From positions 1 through 64,000 of the forward strand of contig JAJTEK010000022.1 of NCBI GenBank assembly GCA_021299695.1: a stretch of 64,000 bases of DNA. The letters are read 5' to 3'. Made by a program: the position numbers and the translations under genes. The notes under the pieces are model-generated. The model did not search any database, was not told the DNA's origin, and saw nothing but the letters and a program-made list of their open reading frames with translations. The stretch is from Pirellula sp. (GTDB lineage Bacteria; Planctomycetota; Planctomycetia; Pirellulales; Pirellulaceae). How positions within the stretch are numbered: position 1 is the stretch's first letter; every line of letters starts with the position of its first letter. Of this stretch, positions 16,989-26,644 are shown one piece after another.

Positions 16989-18182
16989 TCAACTTCGGGC
17001 TCGCGGGTGACTCATCGGCACCCAAGCCCCATTCTGTGCCGAACTGGCCACGCACTGCTGGATGAAAAACATTCCTTCGACCCCATCATGCACGTTCGGA
17101 TAGACCGTGTTGACTCGCTCGATCGACTCACCCTGAGCCACAGCGATCATCGCGTCGTATGCCGAACAGTAGATGTTAGCGAACGCCTCGAAAAACGCCT
17201 CGGGGTGGCCGCTTGGCAAGCGGCAAGCTCCCCGACCACTTGCGTTCATATAAGGTGCATTCGGGTCGCGTGTGTATAGACGATGCGGTTGGCCGTTCTG
17301 TCGAACGACCATCACGTTGGGTTCCTCCTGACGCCAAGACAAAGCGCCCTTGGTCCCATCGATCTCGATCGAGAGATCGTTCTCGCGACCATGGCTGATC
17401 TGGCTAGCCGTAACGGTCCCAAGCCCGCCGTTCTGATAGCGGACGATCGCTGTGCCGTAATCGTCAAGCTTGCGGCCAGGCTCAAACGCTTTCAGATGGC
17501 AACTGATCTCCGAGGGCAAAAGTCCCGTCATGTAACGACCCAAATTGTACGCATGCGTGGCGATGTCGCCAAAACATCCAGCCGCTCCACTCTTGCTCGG
17601 ATCGGTCCTCCATGCGGCTTGCTTCTGGTCGGAATCCTCAAGCTTGGTCCTCAACCAACCCTGGATGTAGTTGGACCGTACCGCCTGAATCTCACCCAAT
17701 TCTCCACCGAGAATCATCTCTCGCGCTTGACGAACCAGCGGATATCCCGTGTAGTTGTGGGTCAATGCAAAGACCGTCTTGGACTTGTCGACAATCGCCG
17801 CAAGCTCTTCGGCTTGCGCTAAATCAAACGTCATCGGCTTGTCGCACACGACGTGGAAGCCCGCTTCCAAGGCGGCTTTTGCCACCTCGAAATGCGTCGA
17901 GTTAGGTGTCGTTACCGATACGAAATCGACCCGCTCACCCAACGGCTTCTTGGCTTCTTGGGCAAACATCGCCCGGTAGGATGCATAAGCCCTCGTTTTG
18001 CAGACGTCATAGTCAGGGGCCGCTTGCAAGGAACGCTCTGCATTGCTCGAAAAAGCTCCCGCGACGACCGTGGCTCGATTGTCCAAACAAGCCGCAATCG
18101 AATGGACCTTGCCGATAAACGATCCCGGTCCCCCCCCTACAAGCCCCATGTTCAGTTTTCGATCGAGAGGTCCGTTGGTCAT
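16989..18182 (-). CDS. Gfo/Idh/MocA family oxidoreductase
   Basis: A 397-residue NAD(P)-dependent dehydrogenase-type protein. The Rossmann motif GLVGGGPGSFIG is at the N-terminus, followed by VCDKPM, the family's conserved Lys-Pro (E/DKP), and the C-terminal beta-sheet domain with HGRENDLSIEIDGTKGAL. Members oxidise or reduce sugars, inositols and related polyols. The start at 18182 has GGAG about 10 nt upstream; the frame extends to 18281 without homology. It is probably cotranscribed with the downstream PQQ propeller gene. No signal peptide or Tat motif was seen from this start. Confidence 0.88.
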   Translation of the reverse strand: MTNGPLDRKLNMGLVGGGPGSFIGKVHSIAACLDNRATVVAGAFSSNAERSLQAAPDYDVCKTRAYASYRAMFAQEAKKPLGERVDFVSVTTPNSTHFEVAKAALEAGFHVVCDKPMTFDLAQAEELAAIVDKSKTVFALTHNYTGYPLVRQAREMILGGELGEIQAVRSNYIQGWLRTKLEDSDQKQAAWRTDPSKSGAAGCFGDIATHAYNLGRYMTGLLPSEISCHLKAFEPGRKLDDYGTAIVRYQNGGLGTVTASQISHGRENDLSIEIDGTKGALSWRQEEPNVMVVRQNGQPHRLYTRDPNAPYMNASGRGACRLPSGHPEAFFEAFANIYCSAYDAMIAVAQGESIERVNTVYPNVHDGVEGMFFIQQCVASSAQNGAWVPMSHPRARS

Positions 18183-18293
18183 TTGTATGCACGCTCCAAA
18201 AAAAGAAACCAGAACAGGAAAGACGCTTCGATAAGTTCTACCAAACCAAAAAGCATTTTCCAGATTCGAATCGAAAATCAAACCAGGAGTTTG

Positions 18294-19868
18294 TTATTTC
18301 CCTAAGGTTTCTGCATGGTCAAAGAGAATTCGACGCAACTCCAACCCCGTTTCGGGATGCTTGAGAATCCCATTGTGGGTTGTGCGAATCCAACGCTCCG
18401 AAACCACCCCGGCTAACTGCGCACTTTCCAACGGAACCAACCCATCGGTCTGGAATAGACCCATAAGCGGACCTCCAACACCTAATATCGTATGCTTGGT
18501 TACCCTCTCGGATGAATCGAGTCTGGCCAAAATCTTCAAAAACGGTTGGTCCGGATCGAGCATGTCGATGCTCGTGGGCAAACCATCTGCAAGTGTCTCC
18601 CGAAATACCCCCGGGTTCTCCTCGATGACCCGATCGATCCCACTCTCGGACTGCACGACCAAAGCACTCGCAAATCGTCCCAAGGACCGTCCGGCAGTAC
18701 TGCTGCCTCGATGCGGTGTTGCGATGAAAACCGCTCGCGAAATCATCGGATGGGGATCGAAATAAAACCGCTCGGCCAACGAAGCTCGTGTTGAATCGTC
18801 GGCCACTAAGGCCTCCAAAGGCAACCTTGATACCGAATCCCAAACCCGCTCCCCACTATACGAAATCATCAGCCGCGTGATCAAGCCGCCCATACTGTGA
18901 CCCACCAACACGCTCGATCGAAGTCGCTCATTGGACAACTCCGGATCGTAAAGCTCGATCACCCGATCCAACTCCGCTCGCAAGTCGCTAGCGGCTCGAA
19001 TAAATGGCTTGCCCGTCGCATACTTAAAAACCCAAACCTGGTAATCGTCCATCAATACCGGATCGGCTCGCAACGCATTGTATATCTCCCCATAAGTATC
19101 CGGGCTCGAGAGCAAACCATGCACAAGGATCAACGGAATCTTGTCGGGCTCGAAGGGCTCGAGCATCGTCAGACGCGATCGATCCTCGGATCGATCTGGA
19201 AAAATGAAATCGCGGTACCGCGTCTGCGGATGATGATGCAACGCATAAGCAATGCTGGCCGTCAAGTCAAAAGCCAAACGAACCTCGAGTCCGTCGATGT
19301 CAATATCGCGAATACTCACCGGATTGTAAAAATCGATGGTGCGACCGTCCGAACTTAAAACCCCTGTGGCCGCGAACGCCGATACTTCCCCGAGAAACGC
19401 TTCGCGAGGATCCCCAAGTGCTCGACGCTCAAGCGATGCACTCTGATGGCCACGACGAACGATCACCACCGGCACCCCAACCCCATCGCTTATCTGCTCG
19501 GTCTTCAATCGCTCATTGCCATAATGTCCGATCAATACCAACTCTTGGAAATCCTCCGGTTCCCATGCAAAGCCATGAAATTGAACCCCCAAAGTCTCAA
19601 TGTGTCCTCCACGATCGACCCTCCAACCTGCCGACAACGGTCCGCTTTGAATCCCCCGGTTCTTGACAAGTAGACTCTTTAAATGATTGTCCGCATCTGC
19701 GGTGTGGGCTAGGCAAGAGAGAATCGGGCCCCCCGGTCCAATCCAAAACGACTTGCACCGAATCGAATGGCATCCGATCCCACTACTCAACGCCAACAAA
19801 GCGGATGCAACTGCCAACAGCAGCCGACCCGATGATCTAGCTAACGACTTGGCCTTGGCATCTGACAT
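18294..19868 (-). CDS. Alpha/beta hydrolase, lipase-like, exported
   Basis: About 524 residues with an N-terminal hydrophobic signal (residues 14-31) ending in a Cys (SSGIGC) that could be lipidated, though the lipobox is not ideal. The hydrolase core shows VHGLLSSPDTYGE (oxyanion region) and the nucleophile elbow GHSMGGLITRL, then IATPHRGS, typical of lipases and PGAP1-like esterases. A late His (TTHNGILKH) could be the catalytic base. It probably acts on lipid or other esters in the periplasm. It lies 111 nt upstream of the Gfo/Idh gene on the same strand. Confidence 0.82.
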   Translation of the reverse strand: MSDAKAKSLARSSGRLLLAVASALLALSSGIGCHSIRCKSFWIGPGGPILSCLAHTADADNHLKSLLVKNRGIQSGPLSAGWRVDRGGHIETLGVQFHGFAWEPEDFQELVLIGHYGNERLKTEQISDGVGVPVVIVRRGHQSASLERRALGDPREAFLGEVSAFAATGVLSSDGRTIDFYNPVSIRDIDIDGLEVRLAFDLTASIAYALHHHPQTRYRDFIFPDRSEDRSRLTMLEPFEPDKIPLILVHGLLSSPDTYGEIYNALRADPVLMDDYQVWVFKYATGKPFIRAASDLRAELDRVIELYDPELSNERLRSSVLVGHSMGGLITRLMISYSGERVWDSVSRLPLEALVADDSTRASLAERFYFDPHPMISRAVFIATPHRGSSTAGRSLGRFASALVVQSESGIDRVIEENPGVFRETLADGLPTSIDMLDPDQPFLKILARLDSSERVTKHTILGVGGPLMGLFQTDGLVPLESAQLAGVVSERWIRTTHNGILKHPETGLELRRILFDHAETLGK

Positions 19869-19985
19869 AAAAAAACATTCAACGCCCAAAGCGATACAGA
19901 ACGATACGGACTCTATAAAGCGACGATTCAGCGAACTATCGACCAAGCCAACGGCGGAATCCCCATAATTCAACAATTTTGCTAT

Positions 19986-20084
19986 CCGTCCGATCTGTCT
20001 GATCTGTCTGATCCGTCTGATCCGTCCGATCCGTCTGATCCGTCTGATCCGTCCGATCCGTCCGATCCGTCCGATCTGTCCGAT
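19986..20084. repeat. 9-bp tandem repeat, 11 units
   Basis: Eleven consecutive copies of YYGTYYGAT (variants ccgtctgat, ccgtccgat, ctgtctgat) fill this stretch between the divergent hydrolase and glycosyltransferase genes. Variation is restricted to C/T changes at three positions. It is a slippage-prone minisatellite in a promoter-bearing gap. Its minus-strand translation is a chance DRT/DQT run, not a gene. Confidence 0.9.
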
Positions 20085-20181
20085 GCATTTCTTGACATCG
20101 TTTAGAAACTTCCATAACTTTCGTATCGATCAAGATCTACACGACCAAGATTTGTAATCCTCTTCACAGGTCCACTCTCAA

Positions 20182-21648
20182 ATGCCTCATTGGACTTTCG
20201 ATCAACATCTCCAAACCATGCGAGATCAAAATGTGCGATTCTCGCCCCGTGTCGGTCAAGGCACGCGTCACTTTCCTCTGATGGACCCTTGCGGAAAACC
20301 CATACAGCGAGATCCAGCCAGCGAACGCTTGGAAATCGAATCTTATCTTTCGAATCAGTCCGCCGAGCACTTGCGTCTGCTCGAACGACTCGCCGATGAG
20401 CTTCCTGCGATGCATGCGAAATGTCGACTCGCGGTGCTTTTGCCATGCCGTAACGAAGCTCAGCACATTCAGGATCGGTTGAACCTAATGGCCGAGCAAT
20501 TTGGAGCCGATGGTCGCTTGCTCGATCGCGATCTCTATGAAGTTATTGTGCTGGTCAATAACGCGGCCGACGAGAATGTCGACTCTACTGCGGAACTGGC
20601 AAGGCGTTGGAGAAACCCCACAGGGATGAACCTATCGGTCATCCAGATGGTTCATGCTGTAGACGAAAGCGCTCCGCTGACGCTCGCTAGGAAAATCCTA
20701 GCCGATTTGGCTCTCCTTCGCGCCTCGCGAAGGAATGTCTATTCCAATCCGCTGTACCTCGTCAGCGAGGATGCCGATGTGGTTTGGAATGATCCTCGTC
20801 AGTTGTCTGAAATGTTAAATGCCTTCGATGCCCAGCCTGCAATCGATGGGATTCGAGGCTACCAAGACCGTTGCCCATGGTTGCTCATCGATCATCCCAT
20901 CGTATTGCTGATGAGAAGATCATGGAATTTCTGCGAATCCTATGCGTCATCGCGTGCGCTTCGACCGGATCGAAACCCCCAATACCAATTCAATTGGAAT
21001 CGACGTGTAACGAGCGGCTGGAACAGTGCCTTTACTGCCGATATCTACGCTCGCATCGGTGGATACAATCGCTTTCGAAAATTCGAAGAAGATCTCGATA
21101 TAGGAGAAAAAATCTCGACGCTCAGAGCTTATGAAACCTCAAAAGGAATGATCCCTCAGGTCAATACCGTCATCGGTTTGCCGATTCGCGCCGAGGCCTC
21201 TCCTCGACGATGGTACTACCGGACCGCAAAAGGAATCGAACCTTATGATGATCGAAATGGATATGAGAATTTCTTTGCGCAGGAACACGAGCAGTTCCTC
21301 AAAAGCAAATCCTTGAACGAACTGAGCCAAGCAATCGCGCCGTTCTCATCGCTCGATCCGGCCAACATCCCACTGCTAGAGGACATGCTCCAGAAGGACT
21401 TTGAATTTCTCTGTCGACTTCATGGCTCAAAGCTCCTCGCCACCAGAGCTTACCAACGAATCCTCTCCTGGCTTGGATTTGAATCGAGCCATACCGATAT
21501 CCGTGATGGACAGGTCTTCGTCCGATCCCTAGAAGGCGTAAGACGGACCATCGATCAATTCGCGGCTCGTACCCCCAAGAAACCCGTTTCCCACCTGGAC
21601 CAAGTCCTCAAGGCTCCGCGACGCAGTTGCCCGATTCGACCCATTTGA
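20182..21648 (+). CDS. Family 2 glycosyltransferase-like protein
   Basis: A 488-residue GT-A fold protein. After about 85 residues comes RLAVLLPCRNEAQHI (nucleotide-binding strand), then VSEDADVVW, which carries the DxD-like metal-binding motif near residue 198, and later GWNSAFTADIY followed by EEDLDIG, the usual GT2 acceptor/catalytic-base motif. No transmembrane helices are seen, so it is likely cytosolic. The donor and acceptor are unknown. It is divergent from the lipase-like gene, with the 9-bp repeat tract between, and converges on moeA. Confidence 0.8.
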   Translation: MPHWTFDQHLQTMRDQNVRFSPRVGQGTRHFPLMDPCGKPIQRDPASERLEIESYLSNQSAEHLRLLERLADELPAMHAKCRLAVLLPCRNEAQHIQDRLNLMAEQFGADGRLLDRDLYEVIVLVNNAADENVDSTAELARRWRNPTGMNLSVIQMVHAVDESAPLTLARKILADLALLRASRRNVYSNPLYLVSEDADVVWNDPRQLSEMLNAFDAQPAIDGIRGYQDRCPWLLIDHPIVLLMRRSWNFCESYASSRALRPDRNPQYQFNWNRRVTSGWNSAFTADIYARIGGYNRFRKFEEDLDIGEKISTLRAYETSKGMIPQVNTVIGLPIRAEASPRRWYYRTAKGIEPYDDRNGYENFFAQEHEQFLKSKSLNELSQAIAPFSSLDPANIPLLEDMLQKDFEFLCRLHGSKLLATRAYQRILSWLGFESSHTDIRDGQVFVRSLEGVRRTIDQFAARTPKKPVSHLDQVLKAPRRSCPIRPI

Positions 21649-21680
21649 CCCACCCCCTACAGGGGGACACGGAGTCCATT

Positions 21681-22925
21681 CTAGGCCGTATCCCAATCGT
21701 AGAACGCAACCATCCCCTGCGATAGACTCCCAGGTGGAACCTCGATGAAGCCGTCGGAAAGTCCAAGCGATCGGATGTCCCCAGATCCCTGGTTGGCCAA
21801 TAACAAAGCGGTGCCGTCGGATTGAATCTGAACCAACCGATACCAAACCAACCCCAAGGTCTTGGAATCCGATCCGACAACATGGATCTTCCATTTTCTC
21901 CGACCCGTCACCCGTCGAGCCATGCGATCCAACAACTCCAACCCCAATCGCCGGAAAGTCACCGCAACACTCACCGGATTGCCCGGCAATCCCATAATCA
22001 ATTGACCCTCGGATCCCACCGCACCCAAAACCGGTGCGCCAGGGCGTATCGCCAATCGATGGAAAATCACCTCTGCCCCACAATGACGTACCGCTGCTGG
22101 AACATGATCGGTATCTCCCATGGAGACGCCCCCAGTCAATAGAACGGCATCGGACACATCCAAGGCCTCCTTCAATCGCGTTTGGATCTCGCTAAGGTCA
22201 TCCCTAGCACTGACTCGGTTCCATTCGATCCATGGGCACACTCGCAGCATACTCTCGAGCAAGGGTCCGTTCGAATCGCGGATCTGCCAAGGCTCGATCG
22301 GTGAATCCATCCCCTTCAATTCATCCCCAGTATTGATGATCGTCACTCGGACCTTCCTCGAAACATCGATCTGTGCTTCGCGGTTCATCGATACGATCGA
22401 CGACATCCTCGGCCCGTCGATACAACAACCTGCCTGTAAACCCACCTCATCCTGCCTCGCATTTTCTCCCTGTCGGCGAATATTCCATCCGAGCGGAATC
22501 TCATCCAAGGGAATCGTCACCCAAACACGGTCGCTCTCCTCACGGCAACGCTCTCGAGGAATGACCACATCGGCTCCCTCAGGCACAACCCCACCGGTAA
22601 AGATCCTTATGGCCGTATCGGCTCTGAGCACCAATCGACGGGCTCCTGCGGCCGCAACGCCACTGACTCCAAAGCAGTCCCCCCCCGTTTGAGCCTGATC
22701 GGAATTCGGCCTAAGCAGCCGATTTTCAAGCTCCTCGTATCGGAAGGCGTAGCCATCCATCGCCGAAACATCCATCGGCGGGCTGTCGCGGAAATTGAGA
22801 ATCGGTCGGGCCAATATCCGCCCAGTCGCCTGCGAAACCTCGATTCGCTCATGCTCGACGACCCGCAGCCGTGACCCGAGCAAAAGATGTTTGGTCTGCA
22901 ATTCGTCTAAGATATTCAGTTGCAT
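21681..22925 (-). CDS. moeA: Molybdopterin molybdenumtransferase MoeA
   Basis: Inserts molybdate into adenylylated molybdopterin. The 414-residue protein shows SAMDGYAF, GGVVPEGADVVIPR, TGGVSMGDTDHVP, and MGLPGNPVS, all conserved in MoeA, and the C-terminal beta domain is present (about residues 330-410). It is soluble. No other molybdenum cofactor genes are adjacent. It is divergent from the sulfatase gene at 23068 and convergent with the glycosyltransferase gene. Confidence 0.93.
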   Translation of the reverse strand: MQLNILDELQTKHLLLGSRLRVVEHERIEVSQATGRILARPILNFRDSPPMDVSAMDGYAFRYEELENRLLRPNSDQAQTGGDCFGVSGVAAAGARRLVLRADTAIRIFTGGVVPEGADVVIPRERCREESDRVWVTIPLDEIPLGWNIRRQGENARQDEVGLQAGCCIDGPRMSSIVSMNREAQIDVSRKVRVTIINTGDELKGMDSPIEPWQIRDSNGPLLESMLRVCPWIEWNRVSARDDLSEIQTRLKEALDVSDAVLLTGGVSMGDTDHVPAAVRHCGAEVIFHRLAIRPGAPVLGAVGSEGQLIMGLPGNPVSVAVTFRRLGLELLDRMARRVTGRRKWKIHVVGSDSKTLGLVWYRLVQIQSDGTALLLANQGSGDIRSLGLSDGFIEVPPGSLSQGMVAFYDWDTA

Positions 22926-22967
22926 CGGTGATCCAAAAGTTGTCGGTTTCTGAAAGGAGGATCCTTC

Positions 22968-23015
22968 ATGGTTTTGAACTCAAAAGGTGTGCGTGCCATC
23001 GATCCTGCCACCTGA
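22968..23015 (+). CDS. Possible 15-aa small ORF with strong Shine-Dalgarno
   Basis: An ATG at 22968 opens a 15-codon frame (MVLNSKGVRAIDPAT) and is preceded 7 nt upstream by GAAAGGAGG, a near-perfect ribosome-binding site. It lies between the divergent moeA and sulfatase genes. The -10-like box at 23019 would start sulfatase transcription after this ORF, so it could only be a leader peptide if a more upstream promoter is used. It may also be chance. Confidence 0.25.
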   Translation: MVLNSKGVRAIDPAT

Positions 23016-23018
23016 CTG

Positions 23019-23024
23019 TATAAT
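23019..23024 (+). promoter_or_regulatory. Consensus -10 box of the sulfatase gene
   Basis: A perfect TATAAT at 23019-23024 lies 44 nt upstream of the sulfatase ATG. No good -35 is at the usual spacing, so either the promoter depends on an activator or the match is chance. Confidence 0.4.
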
Positions 23025-23067
23025 CGAAATTTTGAGACTTATCGATAGGAACCCAAAAGGAACAGCG

Positions 23068-24615
23068 ATGGACCTGACACTCTGTGTAAATCGATCAATC
23101 CGGCAAGTTGGCTCTCTAGTCGCCATATTCCTATCGGCCTTGTGGCTCTTGGGGAACCTACCTTGGGCCTATGGCAAACCCCCAAACATTCTATTTGTCT
23201 TGGTCGACGATCAGTCTCCCTGGGACTTGAAAATCTACAACCCCGCATCGAAACTCGAATCTCCTGTCTTAGACCGACTAGCCCGCCAAGGCATGGTGAT
23301 CGATGGAGCCTACCACATGGGCTCGTTCTCGGGGGCTGTATGCACACCCTCTCGCCACATGATCATGTGCGGTAGAACGCTCTGGCATCTGCCGATCTCA
23401 CCCAAAGTCAAAGAACGCAACCTATGCCCTGCGAATCTTGAACTCCAAACGATCCCAGCGGTTTTTAATCGCGCTGGCTATATCACGATGCGGACCTGCA
23501 AACAAGGGAACAGCTACGAAGCTGCCAATGAGCAATTCGCGATCCGCAAGGACGCGACCAAAAGAGGCGGAACACCCCAGACCGGCAGCGCATGGCACGC
23601 CGAACAAGTCCTAGAATTCCTCGAATCAAGAAACGCCTCGATCCAATCGGGCAAACCCGAAAATCCCTTCTTGATCTATTTCGGATTCTCGCACCCCCAC
23701 GATCAACGCGATGGCACCCCGGAGCTCCTCTCCAAGTACGGTGCAGTCAACCACACCGACCGAAATCAACTCCCTCGATCCAACCCCAACCAACCCCCAG
23801 TCCCTGAAAACTACCTCCCCGAACACCCCTTTCCCCACGGCCATCCGAAACTGCGAGACGAAGTCGATGTCAGCGGTGTTTGGGAGAATCGCGATCCGAA
23901 CACCATCCGAAACGAACTCGGTCGGGAGTTTGCTTGTAGCCAATGGATCGACCAGCAAATCGGTCGCGTGCTGGACAAAATCGATTCCATGGGTGAACTC
24001 GAAAATACTTACGTCGTCTATACATCCGACCACGGAATCGCCATCGGTCGACACGGACTTCAAGGAAAACAGAACCTCTACCAACACACATGGCGGGTTC
24101 CCATGATCGTCAAAGGACCAGGAATCGCACCCGGAACGCGTGCCGAAGGAAATGTCTATTTGCTCGATACCCTGGCGACCCTCTGCGACCTGGCCGGCAT
24201 TCGAGCCCCAGAGTCCAACGAAGGCCTAAGCTTTAAACCAATCCTCATGGGCCAAAAAGAAACCATTCGCGATGTCCTCTATGGTGTCTACAACGGTGGT
24301 ACCAAACCCGGGTTGCGGTGTGTCAAAAAAGGTCCATGGAAACTCATCGAATGGGATGTGCTCGACGGAAAAGTACGCAGAACGCAACTATTCAATCTGG
24401 ACGAAAATCCACTCGAGCTCCTCGACGAACACCATCGTCCCGATATCTACCGTTTGACAGGCACCCAAGCTCTGCCCCACCAAATCAACCTCGCCGAGGA
24501 CCCGAATTACCAGGACAAACTCGCCGAAATGAGAGAATTGCTCCTCTCGGAAATGAAACGCTTGGATGACCCCTGGAGACTCTGGAACCAACCCCAAGAA
24601 GCGCAAACTCCTTAA
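23068..24615 (+). CDS. Exported type I sulfatase (formylglycine-dependent)
   Basis: A 515-residue arylsulfatase-family enzyme that hydrolyses sulfate esters, probably of algal or other polysaccharides. A signal peptide covers residues 1-36. Metal ligands are in LVDDQSP (Asp47, Asp48), and the core motif CTPSR begins at Cys92, which would be oxidised to formylglycine by FGE (not encoded here). Later features are SDHG and GLQGKQNLYQHTWRVPM. DDQ rather than DDLR is a common variant. The ATG at 23068 begins the signal peptide. It converges on the NHL-type gene. Confidence 0.92.
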   Translation: MDLTLCVNRSIRQVGSLVAIFLSALWLLGNLPWAYGKPPNILFVLVDDQSPWDLKIYNPASKLESPVLDRLARQGMVIDGAYHMGSFSGAVCTPSRHMIMCGRTLWHLPISPKVKERNLCPANLELQTIPAVFNRAGYITMRTCKQGNSYEAANEQFAIRKDATKRGGTPQTGSAWHAEQVLEFLESRNASIQSGKPENPFLIYFGFSHPHDQRDGTPELLSKYGAVNHTDRNQLPRSNPNQPPVPENYLPEHPFPHGHPKLRDEVDVSGVWENRDPNTIRNELGREFACSQWIDQQIGRVLDKIDSMGELENTYVVYTSDHGIAIGRHGLQGKQNLYQHTWRVPMIVKGPGIAPGTRAEGNVYLLDTLATLCDLAGIRAPESNEGLSFKPILMGQKETIRDVLYGVYNGGTKPGLRCVKKGPWKLIEWDVLDGKVRRTQLFNLDENPLELLDEHHRPDIYRLTGTQALPHQINLAEDPNYQDKLAEMRELLLSEMKRLDDPWRLWNQPQEAQTP

Positions 24616-24644
24616 GCTCGTTTGCTATGCTCGGGTTTGCGGTG

Positions 24645-24677
24645 TTCGGGTTTGCCTTGGCTAAGGCTTGACCCGAA
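24645..24677. terminator. Imperfect hairpin between convergent genes
   Basis: TTCGGGT at 24645 pairs with ACCCGAA at 24671-24677, and GCCTT with AAGGC inside, giving an imperfect stem between the convergent sulfatase and NHL genes and including the latter's stop codon. No T-run follows. Confidence 0.3.
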
Positions 24678-25680
24678 CCAACTTCATGATCCGCCCCGAA
24701 ACGTTCCAGTCCTGGACATAGAGGTTCCCCTCCTTATCCCAATAGGAACCATGCGTGCCGCTGAAGATCCCCTCGATCCACTGTTCTTGCGGCACATTGA
24801 AATTCCCACCCTTGGCCGGGTCCGGATTGTGACCCAATACCGCCATGATCGTGTTGTTCTTGTCCAGAATAACCACTCGTCCATGCAAATCCGGTACCGA
24901 TACATAATCTCCTTGGATCGCCACCGATGTGGGCATCCCAAGACCCGTGATCACCTCCTCGATGAACTCTCCCTCAAGACTGTAATGGACCAACCTCCCC
25001 TTAGGCTGATGGTTCCGATCGCAAATCAATAACCGAGCAGGGGTATAGCGGGTATCTAAGGTCATGCCGTGGGCTGTATTGAACTCCTTGAGGCCATTGC
25101 CCTGGGTCCCGAAATGACTCAGGTACTTGCCCGTTTTGTCGTAGCGAAAAATATGATTGCTGGCATATCCATTCGAAAGGTAGATGTCCCCATCGAGCCC
25201 CACGGTGATCGCCGTTGGATTGAACTGTTTGAGATTCAGTCCCGACTCCTCTGGATACTTGAGCCTTAAGACCACTTCACCGGTCGATGCGTTGAATTTG
25301 ATCCCTTCGGCGTTAGCATTGCGGGCCCCATAGATAAACTCGCCATTGCCCTCGTCGCGAATCTCCATGTCGTGCAAACGTGTGTAATCTCCCCCAAGGT
25401 AACTGTGGATAACTTTGCCATCCGGAGAAAACACGTACACCCCCTGGTCGGCACTGGTGTAGATATTTCCTGCCTTATCGATCACCACCGATCCGTGAGT
25501 CGGACCAATGGCCGATTTGCCGTCGGGTCGCAGACCCCAGCCCGGAACGGTATCGAACGTCATCAATCCAGCACCCATCCGCACCGGCTTGAGGGCCGTC
25601 GCGGCAGCTTCCTGACCCGAAACGGGTCGAAGCACGGATGTTGTGATCAGCAATGCAAAGGCAAGCAGAGAGGTTTTCAT
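24661..25680 (-). CDS. Exported NHL/six-bladed beta-propeller repeat protein
   Basis: About 339 residues with a clean signal peptide (residues 1-22, ending SGQEA). Repeats such as NIYTSADQGVYVFSPDGKVIHSY, DIYLSNGYASNHIFRYDKTG and LYVQDWNVSGR are NHL propeller blades, as found in peptidylglycine alpha-hydroxylating lyase-like proteins and many planctomycete secreted proteins. A specific activity cannot be assigned. It is divergent from rsmG. Confidence 0.82.
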   Translation of the reverse strand: MKTSLLAFALLITTSVLRPVSGQEAAATALKPVRMGAGLMTFDTVPGWGLRPDGKSAIGPTHGSVVIDKAGNIYTSADQGVYVFSPDGKVIHSYLGGDYTRLHDMEIRDEGNGEFIYGARNANAEGIKFNASTGEVVLRLKYPEESGLNLKQFNPTAITVGLDGDIYLSNGYASNHIFRYDKTGKYLSHFGTQGNGLKEFNTAHGMTLDTRYTPARLLICDRNHQPKGRLVHYSLEGEFIEEVITGLGMPTSVAIQGDYVSVPDLHGRVVILDKNNTIMAVLGHNPDPAKGGNFNVPQEQWIEGIFSGTHGSYWDKEGNLYVQDWNVSGRIMKLVRVKP

Positions 25681-25910
25681 CAGGAATCTCGTCAAAAGGG
25701 AAAAATTTGAATCTAAAGCAATCCATTCGGTTCCGCAGAACGACTTACGGCAGGATCGACCAGAACGGCCCGTATTGTACATCAAGCCATCGATGGGTTG
25801 CTCAGGTCCAAAAGAATGCTTGTAGTGTTGCCCAACTGGGCTACCATGAACCCTTTGAACGTCCGTCTCGTCCCGTCCCCAAGTTCACTCCTGGAGTCTG
25901 CCTAAACACT

Positions 25911-26642
25911 GTGCAAACCGAAGAATCAAAAACACCGGAAACCCACCAGACGATAATCCCTCCGACGGCCGATAATCTCAAGCGTTTGGCTGGTGATCTG
26001 GGGATCGAGGCGATCGACGATCCTACCTGGGCTAAACTTGCGATGTACTGCCAGTTGGCTTGGGACTGGAACTCCAAAATCAATCTCACGCGACACACCA
26101 CTGCGGAACTCTTTGTCCAACGCGATTTGCTCGATAGCTATCAGCTTAGCAAACTCCTTCAACCCAACGAAGAAATCCTCGATCTGGGTACGGGTGGAGG
26201 CGTTCCAGGGATCCTTCTGGCCATCCTCCGCCCAGACCTAGATGTCTCCCTGTGCGATAGCGTAGCGAAAAAAGCCAAGGTCGCCCAAGACATCGTCCAA
26301 AAACTCGGGCTCGACACCCGTGTCTTTCCCATCAGTGGCACCCTCGTGTTGGCCGAGGATCGTTTCGACTCGGTCGTCGCACGCGGCGTCGGCCCTCTGG
26401 TCCGACTCTGCGGGTGGCTCAAAGACGAATGGCACAAGATCGGACGACTTCTTGCCATCAAAGGACCACGTTGGGTCGATGAACGAGGCGAGGCTCGGCA
26501 TCGAGGACTCCTCCAAGGACTGCAACTTCGACGTATGGCGACCTACCCCATGCCGGGGACCGAATCCCAAAGCGTCATTCTTCAGATCGCTCGGAACACA
26601 AGTCCCTTTGCCAAAACTCAAATCGGCACCATCGAAGAGTAA
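25911..26642 (+). CDS. rsmG: 16S rRNA (guanine527-N7)-methyltransferase RsmG
   Basis: Methylates G527 of 16S rRNA using S-adenosylmethionine. The SAM-binding motif reads ILDLGTGGGVPGI, followed by LCDSVAKKAKV and RVFPISGTL. The frame extends to 25653, but the conserved part begins shortly after a GTG at 25911, giving about 243 residues; that start is uncertain and has only a distant GGAG. It converges on the small membrane gene at 26645. Confidence 0.88.
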   Translation: MQTEESKTPETHQTIIPPTADNLKRLAGDLGIEAIDDPTWAKLAMYCQLAWDWNSKINLTRHTTAELFVQRDLLDSYQLSKLLQPNEEILDLGTGGGVPGILLAILRPDLDVSLCDSVAKKAKVAQDIVQKLGLDTRVFPISGTLVLAEDRFDSVVARGVGPLVRLCGWLKDEWHKIGRLLAIKGPRWVDERGEARHRGLLQGLQLRRMATYPMPGTESQSVILQIARNTSPFAKTQIGTIEE

Positions 26643-26644
26643 CC

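Noticed and set aside
19986-20084. Possible CRISPR array
   Set aside because: Tandem 9-bp units without spacers.
19936-20133. Frame encoding RTDRTDQTD repeats
   Set aside because: Product of the 9-bp tandem repeat; no flanking protein-like sequence.
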